Assembly: GCA_013397075.1 (NCBI GenBank)
Contig: VWZS01009922.1
Location: 3,044,441 to 3,108,440, forward strand
DNA from: Rhabdornis inornatus
Lineage: Eukaryota > Chordata > Aves > Passeriformes > Rhabdornithidae
Length of the DNA: 64,000 nucleotides
Reading direction: 5' to 3'
A program made the translations under genes and the position numbers. The notes under the pieces were generated by a model. It did not search any database and was not told the DNA's origin. It worked only from the letters and a program-made list of their open reading frames with translations. How positions within the stretch are numbered: position 1 is the first letter of the stretch; each line of letters starts with the position of its first letter. Positions 34,701-49,700 of this stretch are shown here, piece by piece.

Positions 34701-37700
34701 TGATGATTACCCATTTCCTTGTATGTTCGACCAGGCACTCATCCTGTAAACTCCCATTACAACCAGATAGTTCCTTTTCCCCATGGAGGGCACAACACCA
34801 TCAGGGCTTTTCTCCCAGGCTGTTTCTCCAAGATGCTTTTGTTACCTCTTGGGCACAGCCCACTCTGAAGCAGTTCCACGGGGAGAAGGTCCTGCTCTTG
34901 GCTATCTTCTGCAGGGGCAAGAGTGGGGGACTGACTCTCTCTGGGGGAGGGAGAACAGAGGATGCTTCCTAGGACTCCATCCACCTTCATCCCGGAGGGC
35001 ACCTTCTCTGAGCTACTGGGAGCCATGGGAGCTGCTGCTGGTACAGGATAGCTGTGCTTCAGCCCTGTTGAACTACAGGCACATCTGTTCATTACCCTCT
35101 GAATGCTCTTTGTCAGAGCCCAATCCTGGCGAGGCTTTTCTAGATATGCCCCACGAAGAGGTTGTAATGTCTAATACAGGATTGTTTGAAGCTATGTGGG
35201 ATTTCTATTTAGCAGAGTGGTGCAATGATGCATTCAAATTATGGTGAAAGCACAAATTACCCCTTGCAGAGCTTTGCATCTGCACCATACATTTGAATCA
35301 CATGAGCTTCATCACCAGTCTTTGTAGTATGCCTGCCCTCATGACCCAGGCAACCCCAGAGAGTGGGAAGGGGTATTGAAGGAGTATTAACCAGCTCAAG
35401 CCCATTGCTGTCCTCAGCTCATTTGCTTGTCTCCTGAGAGCCTCTTCCACGTGGGGTTTTATTGATCAGTCACACTGGTGGGAAAGACTCCCTCAGCCCT
35501 GTCTTTGTAAGTAAAATGATGGTAGAGGTACTGCACAGCAAACTGATGGATTTGACATTGTGTCCACAGAGGAAGAAAAATATGCCTTTGTTAACTGGAT
35601 TAACAAAGCCCTTGAGAAGGACCCTGACTGCAAGCATGTGGTGCCAATGAATCCAGAAACAGATGACCTCTTCCAGGCAGTTGGTGATGGCATAGTGCTT
35701 TGGTAAATAATACCTTTCTTTCTCACAAACAGGAACCATGAGTCTGCAAAAACTCACATTTCTGTTTAAACAGAACCTGCTGAATTTACATTAAGCTCAG
35801 AAGCATTTGCAGACTCAGAGCTTTGATAATACTAGGGGTTTTGTGCTTCTTTTATCTTCAAAATTATAAAGCATGTTTCATGGTTAATGAGAATTTTTCC
35901 TTGCCTCTAGACACTTACAATTAGATGAAGTCAGTGAAATTTGAGGAGCTGCTTGGTTTTATTTTTGCCCAAGGACTTTTGGTGTTTCACACAAATTGGC
36001 ACAAAATAGTGAGTGCTTCCACAGAGATTTTCTGCACAATAAACTTCTCACACAACTTCACCTTGTGGCATTCTTGGCTTCACACCTATAGTACAATCTG
36101 TATGTAGCCCAAAATAATTGCTTAAGTATTAAGTGTGTGCCTCTGTGTATATATGTAGAAGCAGAGGGTGATTATCTATTTTTGTTAAGTAACTCTCCAG
36201 CTCTTAGACTTGTCCTGCAATGTAGAGACCAAAGCTATACCTGTATTTTGTGCACACATAGCTTAGTGTATTTCTTGTTATTTTTTATTTTGTTTCCAGT
36301 AAGATGATCAACTTTTCAGTGCCAGATACCATCGATGAGAGAACAATCAACAAAAAGAAACTCACACCCTTCACAATACAGGTACTAAAACACTACAGAA
36401 TTCTTTGCTTTTCCCCTTAGGATGCTTTCATGCAATCACTTAGAGGAAAGGCTGGTTCTGCCCAACACTGTCAGGCAAAGCTGTTTGTGGCACAGTGAGA
36501 TGCTCAGATCCATGCCGTAAAAACACAAAAACTTATATTTACATTTCTTTCCAAATATATGAGCAACCTGACTAACCAAACACAACGAATAATGATCAGA
36601 GCTTTAGATACTTTTGTGGTAGATGCCATATGAATGCAAGAGCACAGAGACAGTACAGTGAGCAACTGCAGCTGGAGTAGCTCTCAGAAGGCTGAATCCG
36701 TCTTTTAAGTCATGGCAATGGACTTGAACTCACAACTGCTGTTGTTGCAGTCTGATATCTTCACCAAAATATTAACTGTGACCCTTGAAGTACCAGTGTA
36801 ACATGCCTGAAATCGGACCATTGCTGTTGCATGCCTTTTACAACCCAGTATTTCACCTTGAATGCTGAATCTCTCCTTTATTTCTATCACATGCACATGT
36901 ATATGTTTTTTTAAATGGACCAAGAGGGTGTTAATTTTCACTACTTAAAGTTTATTGTGTTTCTCACACAGCAGTATGTAGAGAGATATTTTTATATGAA
37001 CAACATCTATGTGCCTGGTACGGAGTATAAATAGATATATGGAATAGATATGAGCCTAACCCAGTTTAGCCCTCAGCTACTCTGATTTGATGGAACATTA
37101 GCCAGACTCAAGTAAGCTCAGAAGCCATTAAATTGGATTTTTATGCTGTATACCTCATTTTTCAGTTCTAATCGTTTTGGTCCACAGCATAACTTAATGA
37201 TGCAGCTCAGATCAATCCCTGTCACACATAGACATGATCTGATCAATATAGCTTCCACTTTAACTTAACCCTTTTACAGCTGTCTGCTGGAGAAAAGGTA
37301 ATTAATTTGAAATGGTCCAATTTTTCTAGCTTATCAGAATTTACACTCTGTCTCTCTCTGCATTTTGTATCTAATCAGATCTCCCTGTCATGACAGCAGT
37401 GCTGAAAGTCGTGTGAAAAACTGCAAATATGTGTGATAAATTATATTTTCCAGGCTTCTTTTCCTGCTTTACTTGCCCTCTGTTTACAAAGCCACCTTTT
37501 TGCACAGTGTAGACCTGAGGATCAGATTCTCTTATTCCCTTTATTTTGAATGGACAGAAAATGGCAAAGGAACATAATGTTCCTGAAATATCACTTTTAT
37601 TTCTGCCTGTGGCTGTGAATCACTGAATCCCTCTATACACTCCCAAACCAGGAGTCCATACTCCAAAGTTCAAAAAGAAAATGTCCAGATATTACCAGTT

Positions 37701-40700
37701 CTGACCTTGGCTGAACTGCAAGGCTAAAAACTCATCAGGTTTATTCACACTGATTCCTGGCACAGCATGCTCTTTGCAAACACTGCCAGCTAGCAACATA
37801 CTTGTATCTTAGGTATCAGGGCTTTTGCAGAGTGCTTAGGGAGAGGTGAGCCTGGAATATCTGCCAGTTGGTGGGGTTGTAGCTCCTTTCTTCCTCCATG
37901 TGTGCAGGACTGAGCAGAGGAGAGTTTGCCCCGTGCTGAAGCTACGTCTGTACTTGAGCATGAGCTCAAGGATTAGCTTTAGGGACAGCCTGGCCTTGGT
38001 AACCAGGACTGAGCCAGGACATCACTGTGAATGTAGATGTATGCTCTGAGCTCCAGTGCCTTGTATTCCACTCTGGGGAGCACCCACAGCACCCACCTGG
38101 AGCACTGCCTCAGGAAAGTCACAATTCTGTGTACTTAAATGCATTTACAGTGAAGCTGCCTGCAGATTTCACTTGTTCTGGCTCTGCTCCCTTCCTGTAG
38201 CCTCAGCTCTCAAGTTCTGCATAATTCAAAAGTTCTCATCTTTTCCCTAGGAAAATCTGAACCTGGCCCTGAACTCTGCTTCAGCCATTGGGTGCCATGT
38301 TGTTAACATTGGAGCTGAAGACTTAAAAGAAGGGAAACCTTACCTGGTTCTGGGCCTTTTATGGCAAGTCATCAAAATTGGACTCTTTGCCGACATAGAG
38401 ATCAGCAGGAATGAAGGTATGTATGGCTCTTACTTTCAGTGTTCCACTGTTACCACTGCAGAGTCTTTAGGATAAAGCTCTTTAAAAAAAAAAATCTTAA
38501 TTTTTTTCTTCAAGTATTTGTTGTCTGTTTTCTTGACTGGTTTAATTTTCATTCCTTTCCACAAGTATCAGCACTCAAAAGTCCAAGGCTTTCTGCAGAG
38601 TTGTGTGTTCAGAGCCTTTTCATACTCATTGGGTCAGGAATGGTGGTCTACATTCAAGTATATTGGTGTTTTGGCACTAAATCTGGGACAAGGAAATCTG
38701 AATTCAGGAAACTTGGCTCCTTCTGGCTCTTGATTGCCAAACATCTTTCTTTACGAAATCATAATTATAGAACCATAGAATAATTTAGGCTGGAAGGAAC
38801 GTGTGGAGGTGCACCTTGGAGATCTGACCATGATCAGCCATCCAGATACCTGCTTTCAGCAGTACATCTTAAGTATAACATCTTAAGGTCAGATGAGGTT
38901 GCTCAGGGCCTTTTCCAGTGTTTTCTGGGCAGCCTGTTCCAGAGCCCAGCAACTCTTGCTCTGGATTTTTTTCTAGTTGGAATTCTAGTTGGAATTTCCC
39001 TTCTGGTACCTTGTGTCCACAGCTCCTCATCCTTTTCCTGTCCATACTGGAAAAATGCAGATCTGGCCCTTCTATAATAGTTGAAGACAATACCTGCTCC
39101 CCCCTGAAACCTCTTTCCAGGCTAAATAATCCCAGTTTTCTCATCCTCTTCCCTTATATCACAAACTTCTATCCAAACATTTTCATGTCCTTCCACTAAA
39201 CTCGCTTCAGTTTTTCAACGTCTCTTTTATACTGGGGAGCCAGAAACGGGACACAGCATTCCAGGTGTGTCTCACAAATGCCAAAATTCTCCATGAAGCA
39301 GCTTCATCATGAAGGCTGTGGGTGTACCTGCAGTCCACACAGCACCTCATCTCGCTACTTTGTTCCCCATGCCTCTGGATAGTCCCTCACCCAACAGTGA
39401 CACTTCTTTCCTCCAGTTTCTATGCAGGTGTTACCTTCATTGCCTCAGCCCTTTCACATTTCTGTCTCTTTTGTTGCCAGAGCCACCAGTTCTCATTCCT
39501 TTGTAGGTAGCCTTGTGCTACTTATTTATTATTTTTTTCCTTTCTGGTATTTTCTCCTTCACTTCTCATCTAAGACTTCATCTAAGACTAGAAAAGACAA
39601 GAAAATTCTGATTTCTTTTCAGGTTCTCTCTTTCCCTCTGAAAGGAAATATATATATATAGCCCTTCTCTGCAGCTGTTTCAGATAAAACTCCCCTTTCT
39701 TGAACATGGGACCCTATATTTCCAATGAGCTTTCATGAGCACGTGATATCAAAGCAGTAAAACATCTCAACCTCTATGGGAATTACCTGGGATGCACTTA
39801 ATGTCATGTTAGATTTTCCCCATGTCATATCAAATGGTGGCTCAGAGTAGCTTGGAAGACATCTAATACACTCAAGTTCTTATCCTTCGTTCATATCAGC
39901 TTTTAGCTAATAGCAGTTATTCATATTAATTCCTCAGTGAATGTCTTTGAACATGGCACTATTAAATTGTATTCCATTCTTATTACTGTCATCTAGTCCA
40001 TTCTGTCCGATTTCCTGATCCTCCTCTGTATTGACTATGCCACCTAGCCACTATCATCTTCACATTTTTAGCACTTTGCAAGTATTTGTGCCAAGATAAT
40101 TGATGCAAAAAAAAGGAGAAAACATTAATCCAAAAATCAATCCACAATCAACTCCAAAAGAATCCTTCTTCCAACCTTCTCTCAGTGTCAACACTGTTCT
40201 CTTCACAAATTTCTCTGTTTACTTTCAAATGCTTCTATTACCCCCCTCTGGTCCAGTTTAACCCCATTGCACCCTATATCAAATGATCTGTGTAACTCCA
40301 GTTATGGTCTGCCTCCACTGTTTCCTTTACATAGCCAATCCATAATTCTTTCAAAGACTGACAAAAGGTACTGGACGAAAATCAGAGCAATGTAACACAC
40401 TCTCCCTTATTACCACATTAATAATTAGTTTCCATGTTAGTTCTTCTTTTCAAAGCTGGTTCTAAAGCCTTTTATGGTCCAGAGATCAGCTGAACACACT
40501 GCATTTTCAAGGGTCAATCCTCCCATCCTGCTGGTTTCTCCTCCGATGAACATAATATCAATTTTTCTATACAAATGGGGTGTCTCCTCAATTGACAGAT
40601 GAATTAGCCCTGCTGGCCCACAAGCCCATGAGGTCATGTGCAAGTATTCCAGAATGCCTGTGTGAATCCAGTTTCAGTGTGAAGGTCACTGAGATTTATT

Positions 40701-43700
40701 TCACCTAAGCTGCAAAAAGCCTGTGCTCGTATTTTCGTTCCAAGTTTGCCTCTGTGCTCAGCATCAGTGCATCCAGCTCTGCATTTCTCAGCACAGGAAA
40801 GGCTGGGACCTGTTGGAGGGGGTCCAGAGGAAGGCCAGAGAGTGCTGGGGCACTCCTATGAAGATGAGCTGAGAGAGCTGAGATTGTTCAGCCTGGAGAA
40901 GAGAAGGTTCCAGGGAGACCTTATTGCAGCCTTCAAGTACCTGAATGGGCTTATGAGAAAGATGACAACAAACTTTTCAGCAAGGCCTGTTGCAGTAGCA
41001 AAAGGGGTAATGGTTTTAAAAAAAAAAGGAGGGTAGATTTAGGCTGGATATGAGGAGGGAATTTTTTGCAATGAAGGTAATGAAACGTTGGCAGAGGTTG
41101 CCCGGAGAGGTGGTAGATGCCCGTTCCTGGAAACATTCAAAGTCATGTCAAATGGGGCTCTGAGCAAACTGATTTAGTTGAAGATGTCCCTGCTCATTGC
41201 AGGGAGGGTTGACCAGACCTTTATAGCTCGTGGGCAGTTCTTTGACCACACTGAAATTATCTTCCACTTGAATATGATCCACTACTAGATATACAAATTA
41301 CAACCTTGTAATGTAACCTTGTAACATCATTTTATTGATGAGACCCTTTTTTTGTTTTCATCCTCTGTCATGCTAACCCAGCTTGAGTTTTGGCAACATT
41401 TTGGCAACTCACATTTAGAAGTTAGGGTAGGAAAATGTAAAAGAGAGGAAACAGTTATACATTTTCCTCAGCAACTATTCACACCACTATTTTTTAAATT
41501 TTTTTCCTGGCTTAGCCTTGATTGCTCTTCTGCGAGAAGGAGAGAGCCTGGAGGATCTGATGAAGTTGTCTCCAGAGGACCTGCTGCTGAGATGGGCAAA
41601 CTATCATCTGGAAAACGCAGGATGCAACAAAGTTAACAACTTTAGCTCAGACATCAAGGTATGAGAAATACTGACCAACAAAAGCAAAACAGCAGTTGTA
41701 CACCCAAATTCCTGCCCTCCACACAAGGATTGTGCACCTAAACACTCCAAGCAGCTGAGACTGCTCTGTCAAGCGCATGGAGCTGGGTACATAAAATGCT
41801 TTCATTGGGGTTTACTGTATTTTCAGTTCCTTGCCTCTATTGCTCTCCTCCCTTCCAAATCTCCTTAAATAACTCTTGATTTGACTTTTGTTTGGAAAAG
41901 CCTGGACCTTACTCAAACAGGTATAGAAAAATGATTGGTCATTTCCAATTCCCCCATGTGATCTTTCCTTCACCTGGGCTATGTGCTTCTCTGTCCCAAC
42001 ATTTCTGAAGACCTGAAAGTAGTTATCTGTGAGTTTTAAGTCACTGGGGCTAGTGAAAATACTACAGCTAGACTGGGAGACACTTGCAAGGGTGGGTCTG
42101 GTATCTGGGCAGCATTATTTCATATACTCAGGACCTCTTGGGCTTGTGGGTACAGATTTCAGCAGAGCTTTCTCTATAGGACCTTTGTTGTTCCCAGACA
42201 GATGTGTCCGAACCTCAGTGGTCCCCACTGATGATTTTCAGACACTAAAACCCAGTATGAGGCCCAGAGATTATCCCAGAGCTGTAGAGGTTGTATAAAG
42301 GAGGGTGTCTGAGCTGGCTTACAAGAAAGCCAGGGGCTGGCCAGCACACCAACCTCACCAGCCACAACCTGACTTGCCTGTTCCCAGAACAGCATAGGAA
42401 AAATCTGGCTCCAGAGGTACCTGGCCATAGGCTTCACTAGGGACTGAAGCATAAGCACATATTTAATTGAAGTACAGCAAAAAAAAAAAAACCACCAGGA
42501 AAGGCAACAAGGGGGGTAAAGAGTCACATTTGATAATACAAGTTTTATTAAAACTTATTTTTGGTTGACTGAGTGGAGGTGATTGGAGAATATCCATGAA
42601 AAGGGAAGGGAATGGAGTCTTCCTCATCTTTCTGTGTGCTGGCCAAAAAGACTGGTGCAACTGATTAAATCCTATCCACAACTGAAACCTAAATCACAAT
42701 TCTAGTGCTTACAGTTGGAAAATAAGGCACACATTTACAAGATTTCAGTGTTTGCAGACATTCTCTAACTAAGTCTGTCTCCACCTCACTTCTGTTGTAA
42801 ATAACCATGTAGTAATGCAGATGTAAAAAATTTAAAATAATTCAGGTAGTCTGCTTCATATTATGAAAAGCATCAGTTGGGTTAGTTAGTCAAGTCCCTA
42901 GACATTAACACGTAGCTTTATTTTCAGTTCTTTGAGCTGTTTTTGAAGTGAGTTAATGTTTTCCACATATGGAAGCAGCATTGTATTTCACAAAATATTA
43001 AAGACACAATATGTTAAATCCTTGCCTTGTTTCTGCCCTTTTGCCTGAAAAATGTCAATGTTAACTTTTGTCCTTGAAAACTATGCTTTCTCTTCCACAA
43101 CTGTTCCAGCCTTGCTTTGAAATCCACTTTAAATATCTGCTTTCTCCTTCTGCATTTTCTTTTATTAAACGCTCAGCAGCCTGACTTCTACAGCATTATA
43201 AAGGTATGCATTTTCTTACCTCTATTTTTGTGTTCAGATTAAGTAAATTCTGATATCTTTCTGTTATTGCTGTCCTTTCTGTAAGTTCAACACACAGCAT
43301 TTTTGTCTCGTGTGTTGGGCATTCTGCAGCACATATATATTGGCTCAAGGAAGAAATAGATCTGGCAAACACAGCACAAAGTAGAAATTGCTAAGTGCTT
43401 CCAGCTTAATTAATTTAATTATGTAGCCCAATGATCAATGTAATAAAAATGAAGCATGCAGGCACATTGTTCAGGGGAGCACTGGCATGCAAAGGCTGAG
43501 CTTTAGATGTAATTTTTCTTCTCTTTAATTTCTCTGTCTGTCACAGGACTCAAGAGCTTATTACCATTTGCTGAACCAAGTCGCCCCCAAGGGAGATGAA
43601 GAAGGCATTCCAGCTATTACTATCGACATGTCAGGATTAAGGGTAAGATGAGATGCGTTTGGAGTAAATGCCAATATTTTCTGTCTGTTACTTGTGTTGC

Positions 43701-46700
43701 TGGCCAACAGAGGGCTGCACTGGGATGTCAGAACCAGCAAATTCTTTCTTGCATTGCAACATGATCTTGTACTTCAAGAAATGTACTTCAGAAATCAAAG
43801 CTTCCAAAGAATTAAATTATGTGTTTGAATTTTTGTTAGATAATAACTCTGAAACTTCAGCAACCATTTAATCACACTGATAATCTACTAGCATGTAACA
43901 AGAGTATTTAAATACGTTTATCTGTGAATTTCATCAAACCATCACATTTTATATGGAATATGGTTAGGTGGTTGAATTGTAGGCAAAGCCCATTTGGAAA
44001 CACAGACTTGCCGTTAGTAAAAGTGGGGACAGGAATACCTATAAATCCATCAAGGAGCTGCTTTAGCAGCTAGATGCCCACACGGAGAGCCAGGTGGGTG
44101 TGCTGCAGAGCCAGGGTGAGGCTGATGTCCCATTTGTGCCGGGCAGGAGAAGGATGATGTGCAGCGAGCCGAGTGCATGCTGCAGCAGGCTGAGCGCCTC
44201 GGCTGCCGCCAGTTCGTCACTGCCACCGACGTCGTCCGGGGAAACCCCAAGCTCAACCTGGCCTTCATTGCCAACTTGTTCAACAAATACCCTGCCCTGC
44301 ATAAGCCAGAGAACCAGGACATCGACTGGAGCTCCATTGAAGGTCAGGAAAATGCAAATATCACACGGTGCGCTGTGATGTTTCCTATGTGTCTCCTTCT
44401 GTTCATGGTTCAGTGTGCTGTAAATGCAGTTAGGGTTTCTTCCCAAAACACTTACATTGCTGAAGTGTGGTGTTCTGCAGGCCTTTGATTGATGTGTCTG
44501 TTGTTTTAGGTGAGACAAGGGAAGAAAGGACATTTAGGAACTGGATGAACTCCCTTGGTGTAAATCCACGTGTAAATCACTTGTATAGGTAAGATGAGGT
44601 ATCACACTTCCTTCAGATGGTGAATACAGCCAGCAAGTTGTTCACAAGAGCATAAGAACTTTTGGGCCCTATAAGAATAGATGCTGCTTTGTGTTTCCCA
44701 GGAAACTAAGTTTGTCTCTGCTAATAGTTGAGTTGTGTTTCTTTCCTCTCTTCTTCGGACAATGATATATCCTTTTTGTTGTTTTCAGTGACCTGTCAGA
44801 TGCCTTGGTTATCTTCCAACTCTATGAAAAGATCAAAGTGCCAGTAGACTGGAACAGGGTGAACAAACCACCATATCCTAAACTGGGTGGCAACATGAAG
44901 AAGGTACAAAAAGCTAGAATAGCTCCAGTAGTGATGCCTTATCCTCAGTGAATGCCTATATAATTTCAAACAGCAATGTTTGTACTCATATTGTTCTCCA
45001 GTCCCAAGGACAGCATTTTAAATTATTTTTTTTGTAGTGAGCAGATAATTTTTCATTCTGAAAAAGAAATATACATTAGACTCACTTGCTATATTGACAC
45101 GTGAAAAATATTTGTTAAGTAAAAAGACTTGACGACTTTTGTACCAGTATTTAGAAATTGTATTTGCAGATCCCTTTGGCTACTGCTTTAGGCACTGATT
45201 GTGATGCATCTGGACCGTGGGATGCCTGGCACCAGCTTAATTGCAGCTGTCTGGATTGCTGCCCTCCACATCAAATGAAGACAGTGATGATAAGCATTCT
45301 TGATCAGATGCATCAAGAACTGATCACACAGTTGCTGCTAAACACAAAGCTTTCTCCCCACTATCTGGATGAGTGAGTGCATCCAGTTAGACCAGAGCTA
45401 TCAACCAATCTAAAATATTGGCTGGGACACTAATCCTTTGTCTCAGTGCAATGCCATGATGCTCATGGGAGGTACCCATGAGCCATACACTTTTATTTTC
45501 CAGGGTAATCTGCTTTTCAGGCCCTGATAATGAAGTATAGCATTTTCTTCTATGTTAAATGTTTAGAATGGTATTTTTGGAATGGATCTGCCTGCTGGTA
45601 GTCAATCAGCCGTTTTATCACAGAGCTCCAAAGTTCCTGTTTGCCCAGGAGGATCTGGGCTCAGTGATCCAAAGAATTTAAAGTAACAGTGTCTTGTCTT
45701 CTTTCTTTTTTCTTTTTTCTATATTTTTGAACCACACCAATTGACCCTGCCATTAACAGCTGGAAAACTGCAACTATGCAGTGGAACTGGGAAAGAATCA
45801 AGCCAAATTTTCCCTTGTTGGCATTGCTGGTCAAGATCTGAATGAAGGAAACCGTACGCTCACGTTGGCCTTAATCTGGCAGCTGATGAGAAGGTAGGTC
45901 AGCCAGCCACAGGCTTCAGAGCATTTTGGTGTGCTCCGTTTGCATCCCAGTAGATTCCTGACGCTCTCACTGAGAAGGCTCTACAGGCTACAGCCTTCTC
46001 ATTCTTCTGTTTGCACTTCAGTGCCAAGGCAGAGTGACCTTCTGCTCACTCCCAGTCAAGCATGTGATCAGAGCACATCTTGTGGGCAAGGCCATTACAG
46101 ACAGCTCATGCAGAAGATTATTATTGTCACTATCTGCATAGCAAGAAGAAATGTTTATTGCATAGAAGAGAGGAAAAGAAGTTAAATGGTCTCTGTATCA
46201 GGGAATGGGACAGTGTCCCACAAAACAAGGAATTGATGCAGAAGTTTCGTAAGCTGCTCCCTGAAGTGGGGACAACTCAGTACCTCTCCCTGTTTTAATG
46301 TAATTCTCTGTGTGTGCATGTTTCTGTGTTTAAGAGCACCATAACTGAGAGTAAAGAGCCCCAGTAGTTAGGAACTGAATACAAACTAAATTCAGACTAG
46401 AGAGAAAGGTATGGGTTTATCAGTAAGGCAGTTAAAATAGGGATGAAGTGATTCCTTACCATCAGTTTGGGATATCTTTCCAAGGTGTATGCTGACATAT
46501 AAGCAAAATACTCCAGGCTTGTTTTTATGCAGAAGGTCAGTCTTATGTGAGCAGAAGTTTCCCTTCTATCTCTAAAATCAGTGATTATTTTTTTAAGCAC
46601 TGTGAGAACGAGTAATTTACAATGAGATAAATTAAGAAGGACCTTCCAGGGATTTTAAGTAACCAAAACTTTTAACATTCCTGAAACAGTGATTAAGGAA

Positions 46701-49700
46701 TTGGGGATGAATTAAACTCCTTAGATTAATTATTGTGTTATGATATGAATCATATGCACTGTTGAGTGTGTGTGAAGCAGAGGAATATCAGATCATTGGG
46801 ATGATCCCAGAGAAGCTGTGCACATACAGGACAGTTCCGAGGTTACAGCACACTTTGAACAAATATCTTGGCTTCTCTCTTAAGGTACACCCTGAATATC
46901 CTTGAAGACATTGGTGGTGGAGAGAAGGTCAATGATGAAATCATTGTCAGCTGGGTCAATGAAACACTCACTGCAGCTGGGAAGGACTCAACCATCTCCA
47001 GTTTCAAGGTACAGGCTTTTTCAGAAGTCTGTGCTCGGGAATCTCTCATTCAGTGTGCTTGTGTGTATGATACAGAGATGTGTGTATGTATATACACGCA
47101 CACTCTACATTATGATATAACTCACTACATAGCTTGGTTATTTTTCATTTCCTTTTGAAAGCTTGTTCAAATACACAGATTTTATTCAAGGGACTTTATT
47201 GTGAAAAAGTAATAGAAATATGGTATGAACTCTACAGGAAACATCCTGAATTCCAGTTTGGCATGGGAAACCAAAGGATGGAGACAAGAATGATGACTGG
47301 AATTAAGAAAGATCTGCTGTGCTGTTGGTTATGAATCAACAGCAATTAAAAATGGCAGTATTAAAATGAACAATAGCAACACATTTATAACCTGGTAGTA
47401 CCATCCAGGGGTACCTTGCCCCATTTTGCAAGGTACCATACATATAAAGAGATGGACCAGTTCTAGAGTGCTTCCAATTCCATTAATGTATCTATGACAC
47501 TTCCCAAGCTAGGGAACACTCAGTGGATATAAATCAGCAGATTATACCAGGAGAGGACAGATCCATCAAACGTCATGTAATGAGTTCATGAATCACACAG
47601 CTGGTCCCCCTCACACTTCCCATCAGCAGATGTCTATCAGTGTCATCTCCCCACAGGAAGCAAATGCACTTAGCTGTGCATCCCATCTTTTGCTTTAATG
47701 ACACTGTATTCTATGACAAGGTGACCTGCTTCCTGGATGAGGGAAAGGCTGTGGATGTTGTCTACCTGGATTTTAGTGAAGCCTTTGGCACCGTTTACCA
47801 CAGCATTCTCCTGGAGAAACTGGCTGCACATAGTTTGGACAGTTACACTGTTTGCTGGGTAAAATCTGGATGGCCAGGTCCAGAGAGTGCTGGTGAGCAG
47901 GGTTACATCCATCTGGCAGCCTGTCACCAGTGGTGTCCCCAGGGCTCAGTTTTGGGTCTATTTAACATCTTTATTGATGGTCTGAACAAGTGGATCAAGT
48001 GCATCTTCAGAGAGTTTGCAGAGGACACCAAGCTGGGTGGGAATGTCGATCTGCTGAAAGGCAGGAAGGCTCTGCAGAGGGATCTGGACAGGCTGGAGTG
48101 ATGGACCAAGGCCAGTTGTATGAGGCTCAATGAGGCTAAGTGCCATGTCCTGCACTTGTGTCACAATAACCTGGCAGTATTACAGACTTGGAGAACAGTG
48201 GCTGGAAAGCTGCCCAGCAAGAAAGGATCTGGGGGTGCTGGTCAACAGCAGCTGAATGGGAGCCAGAGTGTGCCCAGGTGGCCAAGAAGGCCAATGGCAT
48301 CCTGGCCTGTATAGTGTGGCAATAGTGTGGCCAGCAGGATCAGGGCAGTGATTGTCCCGCTGTGCTTGGCCACACCTGGAATCAATTCTGTGTTCAGTTC
48401 TGGGCCCCTTGCTATGAGGAAGTCACTGAGGTGCTGGAGAGTGTCTAAAAGGCAAAAAAGCTGGGAAGGGGTCTGGCATAAATCCTGTGAGGAGTGGCTG
48501 AGAGACCTGGGGATGCTTATCCTGGAGAAAAGGAGACTGAAGGAAGACCTTGTCACTCTCTACAACTGCCTGAAAGGAGAGTTGTAGCCAAGTGGGGGCC
48601 AGTCTCTTCTCCCAGGTAAAAAGTGACAGGATAGGAGGAAATGGACTTGAGTTTGGAAATGACCAGGAGAGATTAAATTGGATATTAGGGGAAATTTCCT
48701 CCCTCAAAGGGTTTCCAACCCCTGGAACAGGCTATCTAGTGAAGAGAGTCACCATTACTGGAGGATTTAAAACATGTGTAGATGAGGTGCTTAGGGGCAT
48801 GATTTAGTGGTGGGCTGGGAAGTGCTAAATTATGGGTAGATTTTATCATAAAAGTATTTTCCAATCTAAACAATTGTATTGCGTTTCATCCCTTGGGTAA
48901 AAAAAATCCTTGAAAGATTTTTTAGTCTGCCTTAGATAAAAAAATTATTCTAAGCAGCCCTTCATGAAGATCAAAAAGGCATTTGACTGAACTGTCCATT
49001 GATCTGGAGTCTAGAGTCTGGCTTTGTGGGAGTTCCGTCATCTTGTTCTTGCATTTAATTTTCTTTTTTGTCTATGCAGGACAGCAAAATCAGCACCAGC
49101 ATGCCAGTCCTGGATCTCATTGATGCCATTCAACCAGGGTCAATCAAGTATGACCTCTTGAAAACAGAGGACCTGAATGATGAGGAGAAACTAAATAATG
49201 CTAAGTATGTTTCTGGCAAGTGGCACTTAGCATGAGTTATGTGGTCAGGCTTGCCTAACTCTGTCTTAAAAAAACTACTCTTCTGTCATTCTCATCTGGC
49301 ACAACCTCATGTGAGAAATACCACCCAAGTTAGAAGCATGAAGGTTGGGAGTTAGGTAGTAAAAAACTATCAATGCAAATGGAGTGTGTAATGTTATAGT
49401 TCCTGCTTTATATATCCCTTGAAAGGATTGAAATCACTTGGTTTCATGAGCTCCTATTTTCTCATATTAAATTTAAAATTCTTTCAGAGATCAGGGAACA
49501 ATGCCAACAATAGTGAGCCATGGAAAACAGGGATTAGAGGTCATGATAGCTCTTTAGTCACCTACAGGTGGAACAAGGGCATATTTAAGAGAGAAAGCGG
49601 AGGACAGGATTCATGACTGAAAAACTGGTTCTGTAGATGTGAATATTGATTTTTTTCCCTGAATGCAAATGATTTACTAGCAGACAGTCAATTCTGGGGG

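Noticed and set aside
34783..35247. 154-codon + frame in an LCP1 intron
   Set aside because: Lies between well-defined exons, with no conserved plastin sequence or other domain.
44063..44533. 156-codon minus-strand frame
   Set aside because: It is the shadow of LCP1 coding exon 9 on the opposite strand.
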